Made by a program: the position numbers and the translations under genes. Of a DNA stretch of 64,000 nt, positions 8,280 to 17,817 are shown piece after piece; the first letter of the stretch is position 1; the number at the start of each line of letters is the position of its first letter. The notes beneath the pieces are model-generated. The model was not told the DNA's origin, did not search any database, and saw nothing but the letters and a program-made list of their open reading frames with translations. The stretch comes from Permianibacter sp046297695 (lineage in GTDB: Bacteria > Pseudomonadota > Gammaproteobacteria > Enterobacterales > Permianibacteraceae), in the NCBI GenBank assembly GCA_046297695.1, contig JBKBHF010000020.1:1-64000 (forward strand). The letters are read 5' to 3'.

Positions 8280-9648
8280 ATCGCGAGGGAGCCAGCTGCC
8301 GACGCAGCAAGCGCAGATTGACCGCGGCACGCCGGTAATCCGGCCGCACGACGAGTGCCTGCTCGAATGCCTGTTTCGCCGCAGCCAGGTGCCCGGTTTG
8401 CTGATACGCCATGCCGAGATTGTTCCAGCCGCGCGCGTTGGCCGGCGCTTTCTGCACGACATCCTGCCAGAACGCCGTTTCGCTGTGATAAACCGTATTG
8501 CGCGAACGGGTCGCGCCCGCCAGCGTAAGCGAAAGCGCGACGGCAACCATCACCGATAGCAAGGCAGGCAACGACTGCAGGTTTGCTGCTCGGAACATTC
8601 GATTTGCCGCCACTTTCAATGGCAACAGCAGCAGCAAGGTGATGCCCGGCAACGCCAGATACAGTTGCCGGTCGTTGACCGGATCAAGCCGGACAAATAA
8701 CGAATGCGTTGGCAACCAACTCAACGCCAACCAACACACCGCCAGCCACAGCAGCGTTCGCTGCTGCCGTTGCCGCCATGCCAGCACCAGCAGCGCCAGC
8801 ACTGCGACGGCACAGGCGATGCCGCGACCACTTGCCAGCGGTGCCACCGACAGCACCGGATCCGCATTCAGCGCTTGCCAGCCGACGGCAACCGCAAACA
8901 GATGCACAATCGCTTGTGTCTGCACGGCCAGCAGACTTTCCAGGTCGCGCCACTGCAAAGCCAGCCAAAGCAGTTCGCGATAACGCGGCAACAGCAACAC
9001 GACAATCAGCAGACCGGTAGCTGCCGCCAGCGCGAACCACATGACCCGGCGGGAACCGTCGCGATAGCAAAACCAGAGCCACGCCAGCCATAACGGTGCG
9101 ACCACGGCACTTTCCCGGCTGCCCAGCGCAATCAATAGCGCCGGCAACAACCATAGCAGGCTATGTTGCTTGCCATTAATCAGCCAGTGTTGCCACAGAT
9201 TCAGTGCAAGCAACAGCCCAAACCCTTCCAACGCGACCGAGCGACCCGAGAGATAGGTCACCACTTCCGTCTGCGCGGGGTGCAGGGCAAAAACGGCCGT
9301 GATCAGCAACGCCAGCGGCGATGGCTTTCGGACGTGTTGAGCCAGCAAGATCTGCAGAAAACGAAACAACAGCAAGGTATTGGCCAGATGCAGCGCCAAA
9401 TTGAACAGGTGGAATCCGAACAACCCGGCATCAAACTGATGCTGCATTGCCACGCTCAATTTGAACAGCGGCCGGATATGCGGCAGTGATTGCCACCACG
9501 CACTCAGTGATTGCACGCGCGGATCGGCGAGCAGCACCGCGTGATCATCAAACTGCCAGACACCAGCAAAGCTGTTCAGATAGGCCAGGATCGTCAGCAG
9601 CAGCAGGGTCGGCAAGCCGAATCGCGACAGCGCTGCCGGCGTCAGCAC
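8278..9648 (-). CDS. Polytopic GT-C-like membrane protein with C-terminal TPR
   Basis: A very hydrophobic protein of about 456 aa with roughly ten membrane segments. An early loop has the FDDH motif (GVWQFDDHAVLL) and is followed by HPAQTEVVTYLSGR. A C-terminal tetratricopeptide unit begins NARGWNNLGMAYQQTG. The layout resembles bacterial relatives of TMTC/GT-C O-mannosyltransferases, which use lipid-linked sugars on the outer face of the membrane; the acceptor is unknown. The start is uncertain. I use GTG 9648, just past the stop of the upstream carboxypeptidase gene; the frame continues to 9735 with an 83-bp overlap. Confidence 0.7.
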   Translation of the reverse strand: MLTPAALSRFGLPTLLLLTILAYLNSFAGVWQFDDHAVLLADPRVQSLSAWWQSLPHIRPLFKLSVAMQHQFDAGLFGFHLFNLALHLANTLLLFRFLQILLAQHVRKPSPLALLITAVFALHPAQTEVVTYLSGRSVALEGFGLLLALNLWQHWLINGKQHSLLWLLPALLIALGSRESAVVAPLWLAWLWFCYRDGSRRVMWFALAAATGLLIVVLLLPRYRELLWLALQWRDLESLLAVQTQAIVHLFAVAVGWQALNADPVLSVAPLASGRGIACAVAVLALLVLAWRQRQQRTLLWLAVCWLALSWLPTHSLFVRLDPVNDRQLYLALPGITLLLLLPLKVAANRMFRAANLQSLPALLSVMVAVALSLTLAGATRSRNTVYHSETAFWQDVVQKAPANARGWNNLGMAYQQTGHLAAAKQAFEQALVVRPDYRRAAVNLRLLRRQLAPSR

Positions 9649-9652
9649 CGGC

Positions 9653-10627
9653 TCATGACTTGGCGGCGCGGACGCGGGCTTCACGGAACGCAAGCTCGAT
9701 GATCGCCGCCAGATCCCACCACCGATCTGGCGCATTCAAAAAGACTGCGAGCACCTGCGCGCCATTGCGCTCGGCCAGCGCGATGATGCATTTGCCGGCC
9801 TTGTGGGTGTAGCCGGTCTTGACGCCGATCGCGCCGGGCAAGCGGCCAAGCAGGGCATTGCTGGAGCTGACCCGCCGCGGTTTGCCGGAAACCGTGACCG
9901 TCGCCTCCGGTAACGCCACCAGGCGCTTCAGTTCCGGTTCGGCCAGCACGCGCTCGGTCAGCTGAACCAGATCACGAATGCTGCTGTAGTGACGCTCGTC
10001 ATCGAAGCCGCAGGCATTGGCAAAGGCGGTGTCACGTAACTGCCAACGGGCGGCGGCGGCATTCATCCGGGCAACAAAGGCGGTTTCACTGCCAGCGAGA
10101 CTTTCGGCCAGGGCAACGCAGGCATCGTTGCCGGAGCCGAGCAGCATCGCGGTCAACAAATCCTGCCGGCTGATTTGTTGCCCGGCTTTCAAACCGAGTC
10201 GCGCACCGGTCATCGCGGCGGCTTTCGCACTCACGGTCACGAGCTGTTGCAGCTCACCCTGTTGCAACGCGAGCAGCGCGGTCATCAGCTTGGTCAGCGA
10301 AGCCGGCGGCAGGCGCGTGGTCAGCGCCTGTCCCCAGAGCGGTTCGGCATTGAGCTGCACATAGTAGGCGCGCGCGACTTGCGGGTAGGGGTTGGCCAGT
10401 GTTGCGCTGGTGATCGCCGATGCCTCGGTCAGCGCGCGGTTTGGTTCAGGCGTTTTTTCAGTGACCGCTGTCGTGAAAGTTGTGGTGACGCGCGTGGCGG
10501 AGTCTGTGGTGGCGTCGCTGGCGATGGCGGCAGCTCCCGTCGCGAACAGCAACGCCGACAGGCACGCCAGAAACCATCCGGGCCGCTGACAACAGCGGCC
10601 CGGATGGTTTGCAAGGAATAACGCCAT
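9653..10627 (-). CDS. D-alanyl-D-alanine carboxypeptidase, peptidase S11 family
   Basis: A penicillin-binding-protein-type serine enzyme that trims peptidoglycan pentapeptides. The 324-aa sequence has all three active-site motifs: SLTK (Ser110, Lys113), SGN (165-167) and KTG near the C-terminus. An N-terminal signal or anchor (to about residue 35) and a Thr-rich linker precede the catalytic domain. It lacks the long C-terminal beta domain and amphipathic anchor of PBP5, so it is nearer the short PbpG/DacD-like forms. ATG 10627 avoids overlap with the DUF3617 gene, which ends 2 bp upstream. Confidence 0.88.
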   Translation of the reverse strand: MALFLANHPGRCCQRPGWFLACLSALLFATGAAAIASDATTDSATRVTTTFTTAVTEKTPEPNRALTEASAITSATLANPYPQVARAYYVQLNAEPLWGQALTTRLPPASLTKLMTALLALQQGELQQLVTVSAKAAAMTGARLGLKAGQQISRQDLLTAMLLGSGNDACVALAESLAGSETAFVARMNAAAARWQLRDTAFANACGFDDERHYSSIRDLVQLTERVLAEPELKRLVALPEATVTVSGKPRRVSSSNALLGRLPGAIGVKTGYTHKAGKCIIALAERNGAQVLAVFLNAPDRWWDLAAIIELAFREARVRAAKS

Positions 10628-10629
10628 GC

Positions 10630-11586
10630 TTACCACTTGATCAGATCTTTGAGCAGCTTGGCGCCTTTCTCGACCGTGGACTCTTCTTTCTTCTCGACCT
10701 TGCCGCCATCGCTCATCAACTCGGCTGCATACTGGGTACAGAACGAACCGTATTCGGTCGCATAGACGGTGGTGAAGTCACGGCCGGCGCAATGTTGCTG
10801 CGCCAGTTCGTCCGCTTCAGCTTTGCAGTTGAGCGCCAGAAACTCCCAGTTCCTGGTTGCTTTCGCCTGCTTGCAGGCTGCACCGACAACTTTGTCACGA
10901 CCGAGCCCGCAGAACGCAATGGCTTGATTCAGCGCCTCACCGGAGGCATCCTGACCGACCACCATCATCGCGCCGTCGCCGGTTTGCAGACGTTTGCAGA
11001 ACGCCGGTTTTTGTTTCGCGCACGGTGAGCCATCCATGGTGAAGATCATCAGCTGCATCGACTGGATGGCACTGGCGCAGCTCTGGGCATTGGCCATTTC
11101 CATCTGCTGGTTCATGTTGGCCTGCATCTGCTGGATTTCCTGCGCGTTCGGCATGCTCATGCCGTTGACCACGGTGCGGTCCACCGCCGGATCGCAGCTG
11201 CCGAGTTTGCGTCCGGTCATGTCCATCCGGAACTGGCCGTCCTCGCTGGTGAATTCGGTGAAGCCGGTGAACTTGTCGCTGCCCTGCAGGGTCATCTCGC
11301 CGTAGCCCTTGCCTTGCGGGCACTCGACCCGCCAGCTCATGGTATTGCCGCTTTTCTTGTAGTCGCGGACTTTGCATTCTTCGTCCTGCTGCTTGCCTTG
11401 CGGTGGGCTCTTCCAGCCCGGCTCCTGACACATCTGCATGGTCATGGCCGGCATGGCGAAGCCCTGGGCCTGATCGGATTGCATCTTGGTGGTGTATTCC
11501 CAACGCTCACCGTTTTGCGCAGCAACCGCCGCAGTGGCCGTGAGCAAGGTACTGACAGCCGTGAATACGGCGATGACGGGACGCAT
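10630..11586 (-). CDS. Exported DUF3617-type protein
   Basis: This 318-aa protein has a signal peptide cleaved near AVAA. The first half matches DUF3617 features: a GxRWEYTTKM start, repeated methionines, MCQEP, a Cys pair and a GKGYGEMTLQGSDKFTG segment. The second half is Cys-rich (CASAIQ, CAKQKPAFCKRL, ACKQAK, CAGRDF), suggesting several disulfides in the periplasm, and ends in a lysine-rich tail. The function is unknown. AAGGAG 7 bases upstream picks ATG 11586. It is followed directly by the carboxypeptidase gene. Confidence 0.75.
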   Translation of the reverse strand: MRPVIAVFTAVSTLLTATAAVAAQNGERWEYTTKMQSDQAQGFAMPAMTMQMCQEPGWKSPPQGKQQDEECKVRDYKKSGNTMSWRVECPQGKGYGEMTLQGSDKFTGFTEFTSEDGQFRMDMTGRKLGSCDPAVDRTVVNGMSMPNAQEIQQMQANMNQQMEMANAQSCASAIQSMQLMIFTMDGSPCAKQKPAFCKRLQTGDGAMMVVGQDASGEALNQAIAFCGLGRDKVVGAACKQAKATRNWEFLALNCKAEADELAQQHCAGRDFTTVYATEYGSFCTQYAAELMSDGGKVEKKEESTVEKGAKLLKDLIKW

Positions 11587-11778
11587 GATCTGAGCTCCTT
11601 CTCTCGTGAATGCTGTCGGTGTGCCAGCCCGGAAACCCGCTGACACGAAACCGGACCGATGATATCAGCGCCATTCAACAGCGGCTGGCCCGAGCGCTAA
11701 CAATAGACAACAATTAGGGAATTTTTAGTGACCGCGATGGCCCATGGTCATGGCGACAGCAGAGGCGGAGACTCCCAC

Positions 11779-12570
11779 ATGACCCAGCGACCGTTGCATA
11801 TCGGCATCTCGGCCCGGTTGTTCCATCCGGAGCCGAGCGCCACCGGCATCCGCACCAAGACCCTGCAGTACCTGGAGCAGTCGGTCGCCCATTGGGTGAT
11901 GTCGCGGGACGTGCTGGTGTTCATGATCCCGACCGTGCTCACCGATGGCCCGATCCTGTCCAGCAACATCCGGCTGCGCGATTACGCCCGCTACCTGGAC
12001 GGTCTGGTGTTGCAAGGCGGCGCCGATGTCAGCCCCGCTGCCTACGGCGAATCGCCGCAACATCCGGATTGGGTTGGCGATGCGGTCCGCGATGCCTATG
12101 AAATGGAGTTGCTGCACGAGTTTCTGGAGGCACGCAAACCGGTGCTGGCAATCTGCCGCGGCTGTCAGCTGCTGAATGTCGCACTCGGCGGTTCGCTGTA
12201 TCAGGACATCGCGACCATGGTGCCGGGCGCGCTGCAGCATGTCAGCGACAGCTACGATCATCACTCGCACGATGTCCAGCTCAGCGCCGATGGCTGGTTT
12301 CGCCAGTGGTACGGCGTCGAGCGTGTGCGGATCAGCAGCATTCACCACCAGGCAATCAAGACACTCGGCAAGGATCTCGTGGTCGAGATGCAGGCCGACG
12401 ACGGCATCATCGAAGCAGTGCGTCACCGCGAATTGCCGTTTTGTGTCGGCGTGCAATGGCACCCGGAATTTCATTTGTACCAGCAGCAACACGGGCACCC
12501 GGACTGGGTCGATCCGCAACCTTTGCTGGAAGCGTTTTTGCTCGCTGCCCGGCAGCGCCTGCATGCCTGA
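11779..12570 (+). CDS. Class I glutamine amidotransferase-like hydrolase (PuuD/peptidase C26)
   Basis: This 263-aa enzyme belongs to the gamma-glutamyl-gamma-aminobutyrate hydrolase family, which cleaves gamma-glutamyl amides in polyamine breakdown. The nucleophile elbow ICRGCQLLN carries Cys126, and the His/Glu pair lies in GVQWHPE (His228, Glu230). LQGGADVSP is the usual oxyanion-region motif. No puu genes adjoin it, so the substrate is uncertain. ATG 11779 is preceded by GGAG; upstream in-frame GTG 11728 and ATG 11737 are alternatives. Confident at family level. Confidence 0.85.
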   Translation: MTQRPLHIGISARLFHPEPSATGIRTKTLQYLEQSVAHWVMSRDVLVFMIPTVLTDGPILSSNIRLRDYARYLDGLVLQGGADVSPAAYGESPQHPDWVGDAVRDAYEMELLHEFLEARKPVLAICRGCQLLNVALGGSLYQDIATMVPGALQHVSDSYDHHSHDVQLSADGWFRQWYGVERVRISSIHHQAIKTLGKDLVVEMQADDGIIEAVRHRELPFCVGVQWHPEFHLYQQQHGHPDWVDPQPLLEAFLLAARQRLHA

Positions 12571-12850
12571 ATAACCGCAACGCGCCACCGCCGACGCCGG
12601 GCGCAACCGGCACGCCGACGCCTTGCTGCGCCGAAACGGCGCCCCACAACGATGGCGCTGCACCGCTTCGTTGCCGGTATCGCGGTGCCGGCCTGCCCGA
12701 CACTGACGAAACCGCCGCAAAACGCCGCGGTTTTGCACCAGATCCGCCTCTGCATCAATCGCGGCCATCGTTGGCACGCCAACTGCAACGGCATGTATGG
12801 CCGCTGCCGGCAGCCGCCGGATTGCGAGCCTTTGCCGAGGAGCCGACACC

Positions 12851-13312
12851 ATGACCGATCGTTACCATTTGCGGCCAGCCGACCAGCATTTGCCCGCTGC
12901 ATTGTTGCGCCCCGTGCAGCAACAGCTCGCGCACCAACGGCCCTGCTATTTGTGGCAAGCGGAGCGCTTCGACTGGGTGGTTGGCGTCATCGGCTGGCAG
13001 CGCGAACCGCGCAGTCAGACAACGGCGACCTTGGCGCTGAATGTCGATCCGAGCTGTCGCGGTCAGGGCGTCGGCCGGTTTCTGCTGACGCAAGCACTGA
13101 CTCTTGCGCACGAGCAAGGTCTGCAAACCCTGCTGGTGCGGGTAGCGTATGAACAAAAAGCGGCGCTGGCACTGTTTCGGCAGTTTGCCTTTTTGCCACT
13201 GCTGGAAGCTTCGGCGCACGAGCCGGATCAGGCTGCGGTTTGGCTCGGCAAGTCATTGCTGTCGCGGCAACACGCTGCCTTAGACCACGCCGCGATAAAC
13301 AAAGCCGCCTGA
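12851..13312 (+). CDS. GNAT-family N-acetyltransferase
   Basis: This 153-aa protein has the GNAT acetyl-CoA pyrophosphate loop CRGQGVGRFLL after the strand TLALNVDPS, and then the usual helix and the LLVRVAYEQKAALALFRQFAF segment. The substrate cannot be read from sequence; the length and motif order fit a single-domain small-molecule or protein acetylase. GAGGAG before ATG 12851 fixes the start. The 280 bp upstream are GC-rich with no supported gene. Confidence 0.8.
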   Translation: MTDRYHLRPADQHLPAALLRPVQQQLAHQRPCYLWQAERFDWVVGVIGWQREPRSQTTATLALNVDPSCRGQGVGRFLLTQALTLAHEQGLQTLLVRVAYEQKAALALFRQFAFLPLLEASAHEPDQAAVWLGKSLLSRQHAALDHAAINKAA

Positions 13313-13402
13313 TCAACTGTTGCGCACTGGCATCGGTGCCGGGCTGGCCGCTCTGGCACCGATGCTTTATGTTGCCGGCATGTGGCTGGGGAGGCCGCTA
13401 CC

Positions 13403-14554
13403 GTGCCGCTGCATGCGCTGACCTTGTCGGTGTTCTTTTCCACCATCCTGATGATGGCCGCTGCCGTGTTTGCGACCGTGGCGGTGCAGCGGCCGCGCGC
13501 TCGCGGTATCTGGATCTGGTGCCTCGCCTGTCTCAGCCTCGGCATCGGCATTTCCATTCGCAGTTTCGATTACGCCATGCGCGGTGGCGAGTGGTTCTGG
13601 TTTGCCGGATTCTTCATGTGGCTCGCGCATGTGCTGTTCTGGTTCGGCATGCGCCGTTTTGTCGGGGTGGCCGCACCGACCTCACAACTGCTGCTCGCAT
13701 TGCTGCTGATCGGCAATCTGTGGCTCTTTGCCTGGCAGCTGTCTTACACCTGGCAACTGTTCATCGTGCTCGGTGTCGCCACCCTGTTCGATCTGCTCGC
13801 GATGGCGCCATTACTGTCGCTGCGTCGTTTGCACTACCGGCCGGCGACCCGGTTCGCACTGGCCATTTTCGTGCTGGCGGCGATCAGCATGGCGGTGCGG
13901 GCGGCGCTGGTGGCACTGCAGGACCGTGGCCTGTATCTGTGGTTGCCCGACGCCAACTCGATCTCGATGTATACACCGGCCGCCGCACTGTTGCTCGGCA
14001 AGTGCTTTGTCTTCCTGATGCTGCTGCACGAACGGCAATCGGCCGAGCTGGAGAAGCTGGCCGTTACCGACGCCCTGACCGGCCTGCTCAATCGCAAAGG
14101 CTTTGTCGACTACGGTCAGCGCCTGTTGCAGCGGCTGCATCAGGAACAGCGCGGCTACGCCTTGTTGATGATGGACATGGATCACTTCAAGGCGATCAAT
14201 GATCGTCACGGTCACGCCGCCGGCGATGCCGCACTGCGCGCGTTTGCCGATGTGCTGCGCGAACAGCTGCGGCCGAATGATTGCTATGGTCGCATCGGTG
14301 GCGAGGAATTTTGTGCCTTGCTGCCGGGATTGACGCCGGCCGATGCCTATCACGTTGCCGAACGGGTGCGCCGGCGCTTCGCCGAACAGGCTTTCAGCAC
14401 GCCGAAAGGCCTGCTCTATGGCAGCGTCAGCATTGGTGTGCACGGCGAGCTCGGCAAGGCGAGCAGCATCGAGTCGATGATGCAGAGCGCCGACGGTGCG
14501 CTCTATGAAGCGAAATCACTGGGCCGCAACCGCACCCAGCTCGCCATCGCCTGA
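13403..14554 (+). CDS. Membrane diguanylate cyclase (GGDEF domain)
   Basis: It likely makes c-di-GMP from two GTP. The N-terminal half has about seven hydrophobic membrane segments (residues ~5-205) and no recognisable ligand domain. A short linker leads to a GGDEF domain with the active-site motif GGEEF at 299-303. The allosteric I-site RxxD is intact as RPND (290-293), exactly five residues before GGEEF, so product inhibition is expected. GGGGAGG upstream favours GTG 13403 over GTG 13382. It is a stand-alone gene. Confidence 0.93.
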   Translation: MPLHALTLSVFFSTILMMAAAVFATVAVQRPRARGIWIWCLACLSLGIGISIRSFDYAMRGGEWFWFAGFFMWLAHVLFWFGMRRFVGVAAPTSQLLLALLLIGNLWLFAWQLSYTWQLFIVLGVATLFDLLAMAPLLSLRRLHYRPATRFALAIFVLAAISMAVRAALVALQDRGLYLWLPDANSISMYTPAAALLLGKCFVFLMLLHERQSAELEKLAVTDALTGLLNRKGFVDYGQRLLQRLHQEQRGYALLMMDMDHFKAINDRHGHAAGDAALRAFADVLREQLRPNDCYGRIGGEEFCALLPGLTPADAYHVAERVRRRFAEQAFSTPKGLLYGSVSIGVHGELGKASSIESMMQSADGALYEAKSLGRNRTQLAIA

Positions 14555-14604
14555 ACGGCAAGACTGCGCATTCAGGCATCGCGATCGCAAGGGATCAGCG
14601 TGGT

Positions 14605-14850
14605 TCAGGCGCGCTGCCCCTTCTCGATCAGAAAGACTTGCTCGCGCTCGATTACCGCCTGCTGCAGCACCTGATGACCGTTCAAACGGCACCAGGTCGG
14701 AATGTCATGCAGCGTACCCGGATCGGTACAGCGCACACGCAACCGGGCGCCGACCGGCAGCGCCTTCAAGGCGTTCTGGGTGCGGATGACCGGCAGCGGG
14801 CAGAGCAGCCGCCGCGCATCCAGTTCATGCACGGTGGCCGGTTCAGACAT
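14605..14850 (-). CDS. TusA-family sulfur carrier protein
   Basis: This 81-aa protein carries the TusA signature LLCPLPVIRTQ with the persulfide-bearing Cys17 in CPxP. Proteins of this family relay sulfur from cysteine desulfurase to thiolation enzymes. It overlaps the upstream PP-loop ATPase gene by 8 bp on the same strand (ATG 14850, upstream TGA at 14843-14845). That tight coupling suggests it serves that enzyme. Calling it TusA proper of the mnm5s2U pathway would be over-specific. Confidence 0.85.
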   Translation of the reverse strand: MSEPATVHELDARRLLCPLPVIRTQNALKALPVGARLRVRCTDPGTLHDIPTWCRLNGHQVLQQAVIEREQVFLIEKGQRA

Positions 14851-15889
14851 GCCAGCCGGCCTCGATTTCGTCGGCGGTAAACGGCTGCACCGACACCACG
14901 CGGGTGACCCCGAGTTTGTCGGTGTAATCAAGTGCGACCGGGCCGTCATGCGTGGCGGCACCATAACGGGCAATGATGCGGGCCGCGAGCTCGACATCGC
15001 TGTCATCGCGCAGCTCGCCATCGACCAGTGCGTACGCGCCCATGTAGGAGTTCGGAATGAAATGGGCGAACTGGCGACGATAGCCTTCCATGAACACGCC
15101 TTCGCCTTCTTCGCGCGAGATGATCAGCTTGAAATGCGGCCGCGGCCGCAGATGACGGCCGATCTTCAGCATGATGATATCGTCAAGTTCGTATTCGCGG
15201 CTGCCGCGCGCCTGCCACAGATCGACCAGCTTCTTGCTGTATTCCTCGTTGGTAAGAAAGCAGCAGCCACCAGCCGGCTGGGCCCAATCCGTAAAGCCGA
15301 ACTGCGCCGCCAGATCGGTCTGCGGTTTGCGCGAGCGGCCGGAGAAATCGTGCAGCTTGTCGCGGTCAACCCAGCCTTCGCGCTCCGGCAGCGTCGGCAG
15401 CAGATGCTTGGCACAGAGCGGCCGCAGCAGGCGATCTTCGGCCTGCGATTCGCGGGCGATGATCGGCATGGTATGGGCGCGTTGTGACTTCGGCCGCTGG
15501 CCAATCACCTCGCCGGTGATGATGAAATCAAAACCGTTCTCCGCCATCCATTCGCGCGCCTTGCCGACCATGAACACCTTGCAGTCAAGGCAGGGATTCA
15601 GGTTGCTGCCGTAACCGTGCTTCGGATTCAGCAAGACCTGCTTGTATTCCTCGACGATGTCGATGATGTGCAGCTGGATGCCGAGCTGGTCGGCGACCCA
15701 TAGCGCGTTGTTGCGCTTGGGTTTGCTGGCCTTGCTCTTGCGGATGGCATGGGTATGGCCTTCGACACAGAAGCCGGTGAAGAAGTTGATGCCTTCAACG
15801 TGGATGCCCTGGGCCATGATGGTTTTGGCCGCGAGCATGGAGTCGAGCCCGCCGGAAATCAGGGCGACCGCCTTGCGTTGCACCGTCAT
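14843..15889 (-). CDS. PP-loop ATPase, ThiI/MnmA-like, probable tRNA or sulfur-transfer enzyme
   Basis: This 348-aa protein starts with an adenylation PP-loop (SGGLDS, residues 12-17) and has the Cys pair NPCLDC near residue 100, TGEVIGQRPKSQ, and a second GGCC cysteine cluster before a C-terminal domain like that of NFACT-R/DUF814 RNA-binding folds. Relatives are often labelled tRNA (5-methylaminomethyl-2-thiouridylate) methyltransferase, a legacy name. Linkage to the TusA-like carrier supports sulfur insertion into RNA. The start is uncertain: ATG 15889 gives a normal PP-loop N-terminus, ATG 15922 is in frame upstream. Confidence 0.78.
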   Translation of the reverse strand: MTVQRKAVALISGGLDSMLAAKTIMAQGIHVEGINFFTGFCVEGHTHAIRKSKASKPKRNNALWVADQLGIQLHIIDIVEEYKQVLLNPKHGYGSNLNPCLDCKVFMVGKAREWMAENGFDFIITGEVIGQRPKSQRAHTMPIIARESQAEDRLLRPLCAKHLLPTLPEREGWVDRDKLHDFSGRSRKPQTDLAAQFGFTDWAQPAGGCCFLTNEEYSKKLVDLWQARGSREYELDDIIMLKIGRHLRPRPHFKLIISREEGEGVFMEGYRRQFAHFIPNSYMGAYALVDGELRDDSDVELAARIIARYGAATHDGPVALDYTDKLGVTRVVSVQPFTADEIEAGWHV

Positions 15890-16117
15890 TGCTGGATCAC
15901 TGGTCAAAAAATGGGCGGGCATTGTAGGGAAAATGTCGGCAAACGACCAGCTGGCATTACCTTTCATCGGTACAAACGTCCATGGTCAGGCTGCTTTTGG
16001 ATCAAGGTGGCCTTCGGTTGACCAACAGGCACATTTGACTGGGGTGAGGTTCGCTAGCGTCGGCCCGCCCGCTAAGGACGGGCGTTAACTCGAAAGGACT
16101 AAATACGGACAAAAAGG

Positions 16118-17656
16118 TTGTCGACTCGCGCCCTGGTCGCTGTTCTGGCGCTGCCGTTGCTGACGGCATTGTGGGGCTTCAGCACGACGGCACGTACCAT
16201 TCCGGCACTGGTCAAGGATGTAAACGAAGGTCCCGAAGGTAGCGAAGTGTTTCAGACTTACTCGGGTCATACCAATGGCCAGAGTGGCATCATGCCGCTG
16301 GGAAATGGCAAAGCGATTGTCTTGCTGGAAAATGGCAGCCAACTCGGCCTGTATGTCACCGATGGCATCAGCGCCGGAACCACCAGACTGATGCAGATGC
16401 CGGCAGAGACGCGTTTGATAACGAGCCCGCATACGATAAATGGCGTTCGCTATTTTTGGCTCGGCTCGACGCCAGGAAGTGACCCTGTCATGCTGCCACG
16501 CCTGTGGCGCTCTGACGGGACCGTGAGCGGCACATATGAACTGCGTTCGGCGGATGGCAAGCTGCTTTATGGTGTCGGCTCCATCGCACGGCTCGGTGAC
16601 AAACTCATTTTTGCCGCCAACGAAACGGGTGTGGGAGCCAGCTCGCTCTGGGTTTCGGACGGTACGGAGCCTGGCACGGTGAAATTGACGCCTTATTGCA
16701 CAGAAGTCGGTGCCACTTATGGCAGCCCCTCGTTCTCCGATTTTGATAGCGATGGCCTGAACGGCTACCCGTACTTCGGTGTGACGGCATGTACCAGCCC
16801 CGGGCACGAACTTTGGCGAACCGACGGTACCAATGACGGCACGGAACGCGTCGCGCAAATTTCTGCCTCGACCAATGGCCTGCCACCGGTTTTCATGAAG
16901 TATGCTGGCGAACAAGTTTTTTTCCGCGGCTACACCGATGAAACCGGCTTTGAGTTGTGGGCCTCGGACGGTAGCGAAGCCGGGACGCGGATGGTTGCAA
17001 ACCTCGTTACCGATGCTGGACACGGCCGGCCTCCTCCACTAAGTTCCATTGGAAACAAGGTGCTGTTCAGCGCCACCAGCGATGTGTTTGCCCATGAGTA
17101 GTGGGTCTCGGATGGCACCGAACTCGGCACCATGCCCTTGACCGAACTGGGAGACTCCGACACGGATGGCTACCTCGGGTGGGCTACCGAAGTTGGTGAT
17201 TGGGTGTATTTCACCGCCACCGCTGATGGCGGTACCACCGAAATACGGATGCGAACCGATGGCACCGTCGCGGGTACGACTCGGATCAAGACTCTCGACC
17301 GCGTTGGTTATTACACGACAGTAGGTGACAAGCTCTTCATGCAAGCCCGCACGGGTAATGCTGGTGCTGAGTTGTGGCTTACCGATGGCACCGAGGCTGG
17401 CACGACTTTGGCCAGAGACATTTATGCCGGCGCGAACAGTTCCAGCCCGCACAATTTGGTGGCGCTAAGTGACACCAAGCTTCTGTTCCTCGCCGACGAC
17501 GGCAGCAATGGCACAGAGCCCTGGCTGTATGACACGACAATTGTCCCACCACCGCCGGCTGCGGGCGGCGATAGCGGCAGTGGCGGTGGTGGCAGCATGC
17601 CTGTGCTGTTGACACTGATGCCGCTGCTGTTCGGTCTGCGCCGACACAGATCGTAA
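16118..17656 (+). pseudogene. ELWxxDGT-repeat secreted protein interrupted by an in-frame amber codon
   Basis: Two segments (16118-17101 and 17102-17656) are in the same frame and separated only by TAG at 17099-17101. Together they encode 511 residues plus the stop. They contain a signal peptide, at least six copies of a repeat of the form ELWxxDGTxxGT (e.g. ELWRTDGTNDGT, ELWASDGSEAGT, ELWLTDGTEAGT), a Gly/Ser-rich linker and a GlyGly-CTERM-like tail with RRHR. The TAG falls exactly where Leu of ELWVSDGT is expected, so TTG to TAG is the simplest change. The start is a TTG, so the N-terminus is uncertain. Either it is a recent nonsense pseudogene or there is a base-call error. Confidence 0.8.
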
Positions 17657-17668
17657 CGCTGTAAGACA

Positions 17669-17695
17669 AAAGCGCGCCCACATGGGCGCGTTTTT
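17669..17695 (+). terminator. Rho-independent terminator after the repeat protein
   Basis: A 7-bp GC stem (17673-17679 with 17684-17690) is flanked by an A run and followed by T17691-T17695. It lies 12 bp past the stop codon of the interrupted gene. Confidence 0.8.
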
Positions 17696-17817
17696 CTTGC
17701 CGGCGACCATTGCCGCAGCCGCTTTTGCCAATACGCAGGCGCAGGCAGCGTAAAATCGGTGTCCGCGTTGCTCCGGGGCAAAAGGTTTCGCCGCTCCCTG
17801 ACGCGGAGTCCACCCTC

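Noticed and set aside
15927..16110. Riboswitch before the repeat-protein pseudogene
   Set aside because: A short CG hairpin near 16060-16085 is present, but it has no recognisable GEMM, preQ1 or other riboswitch core.
17099..17101. Programmed stop-codon read-through at TAG
   Set aside because: There is no conserved read-through context or hairpin after the codon; a simple point mutation or base-call error is more economical.
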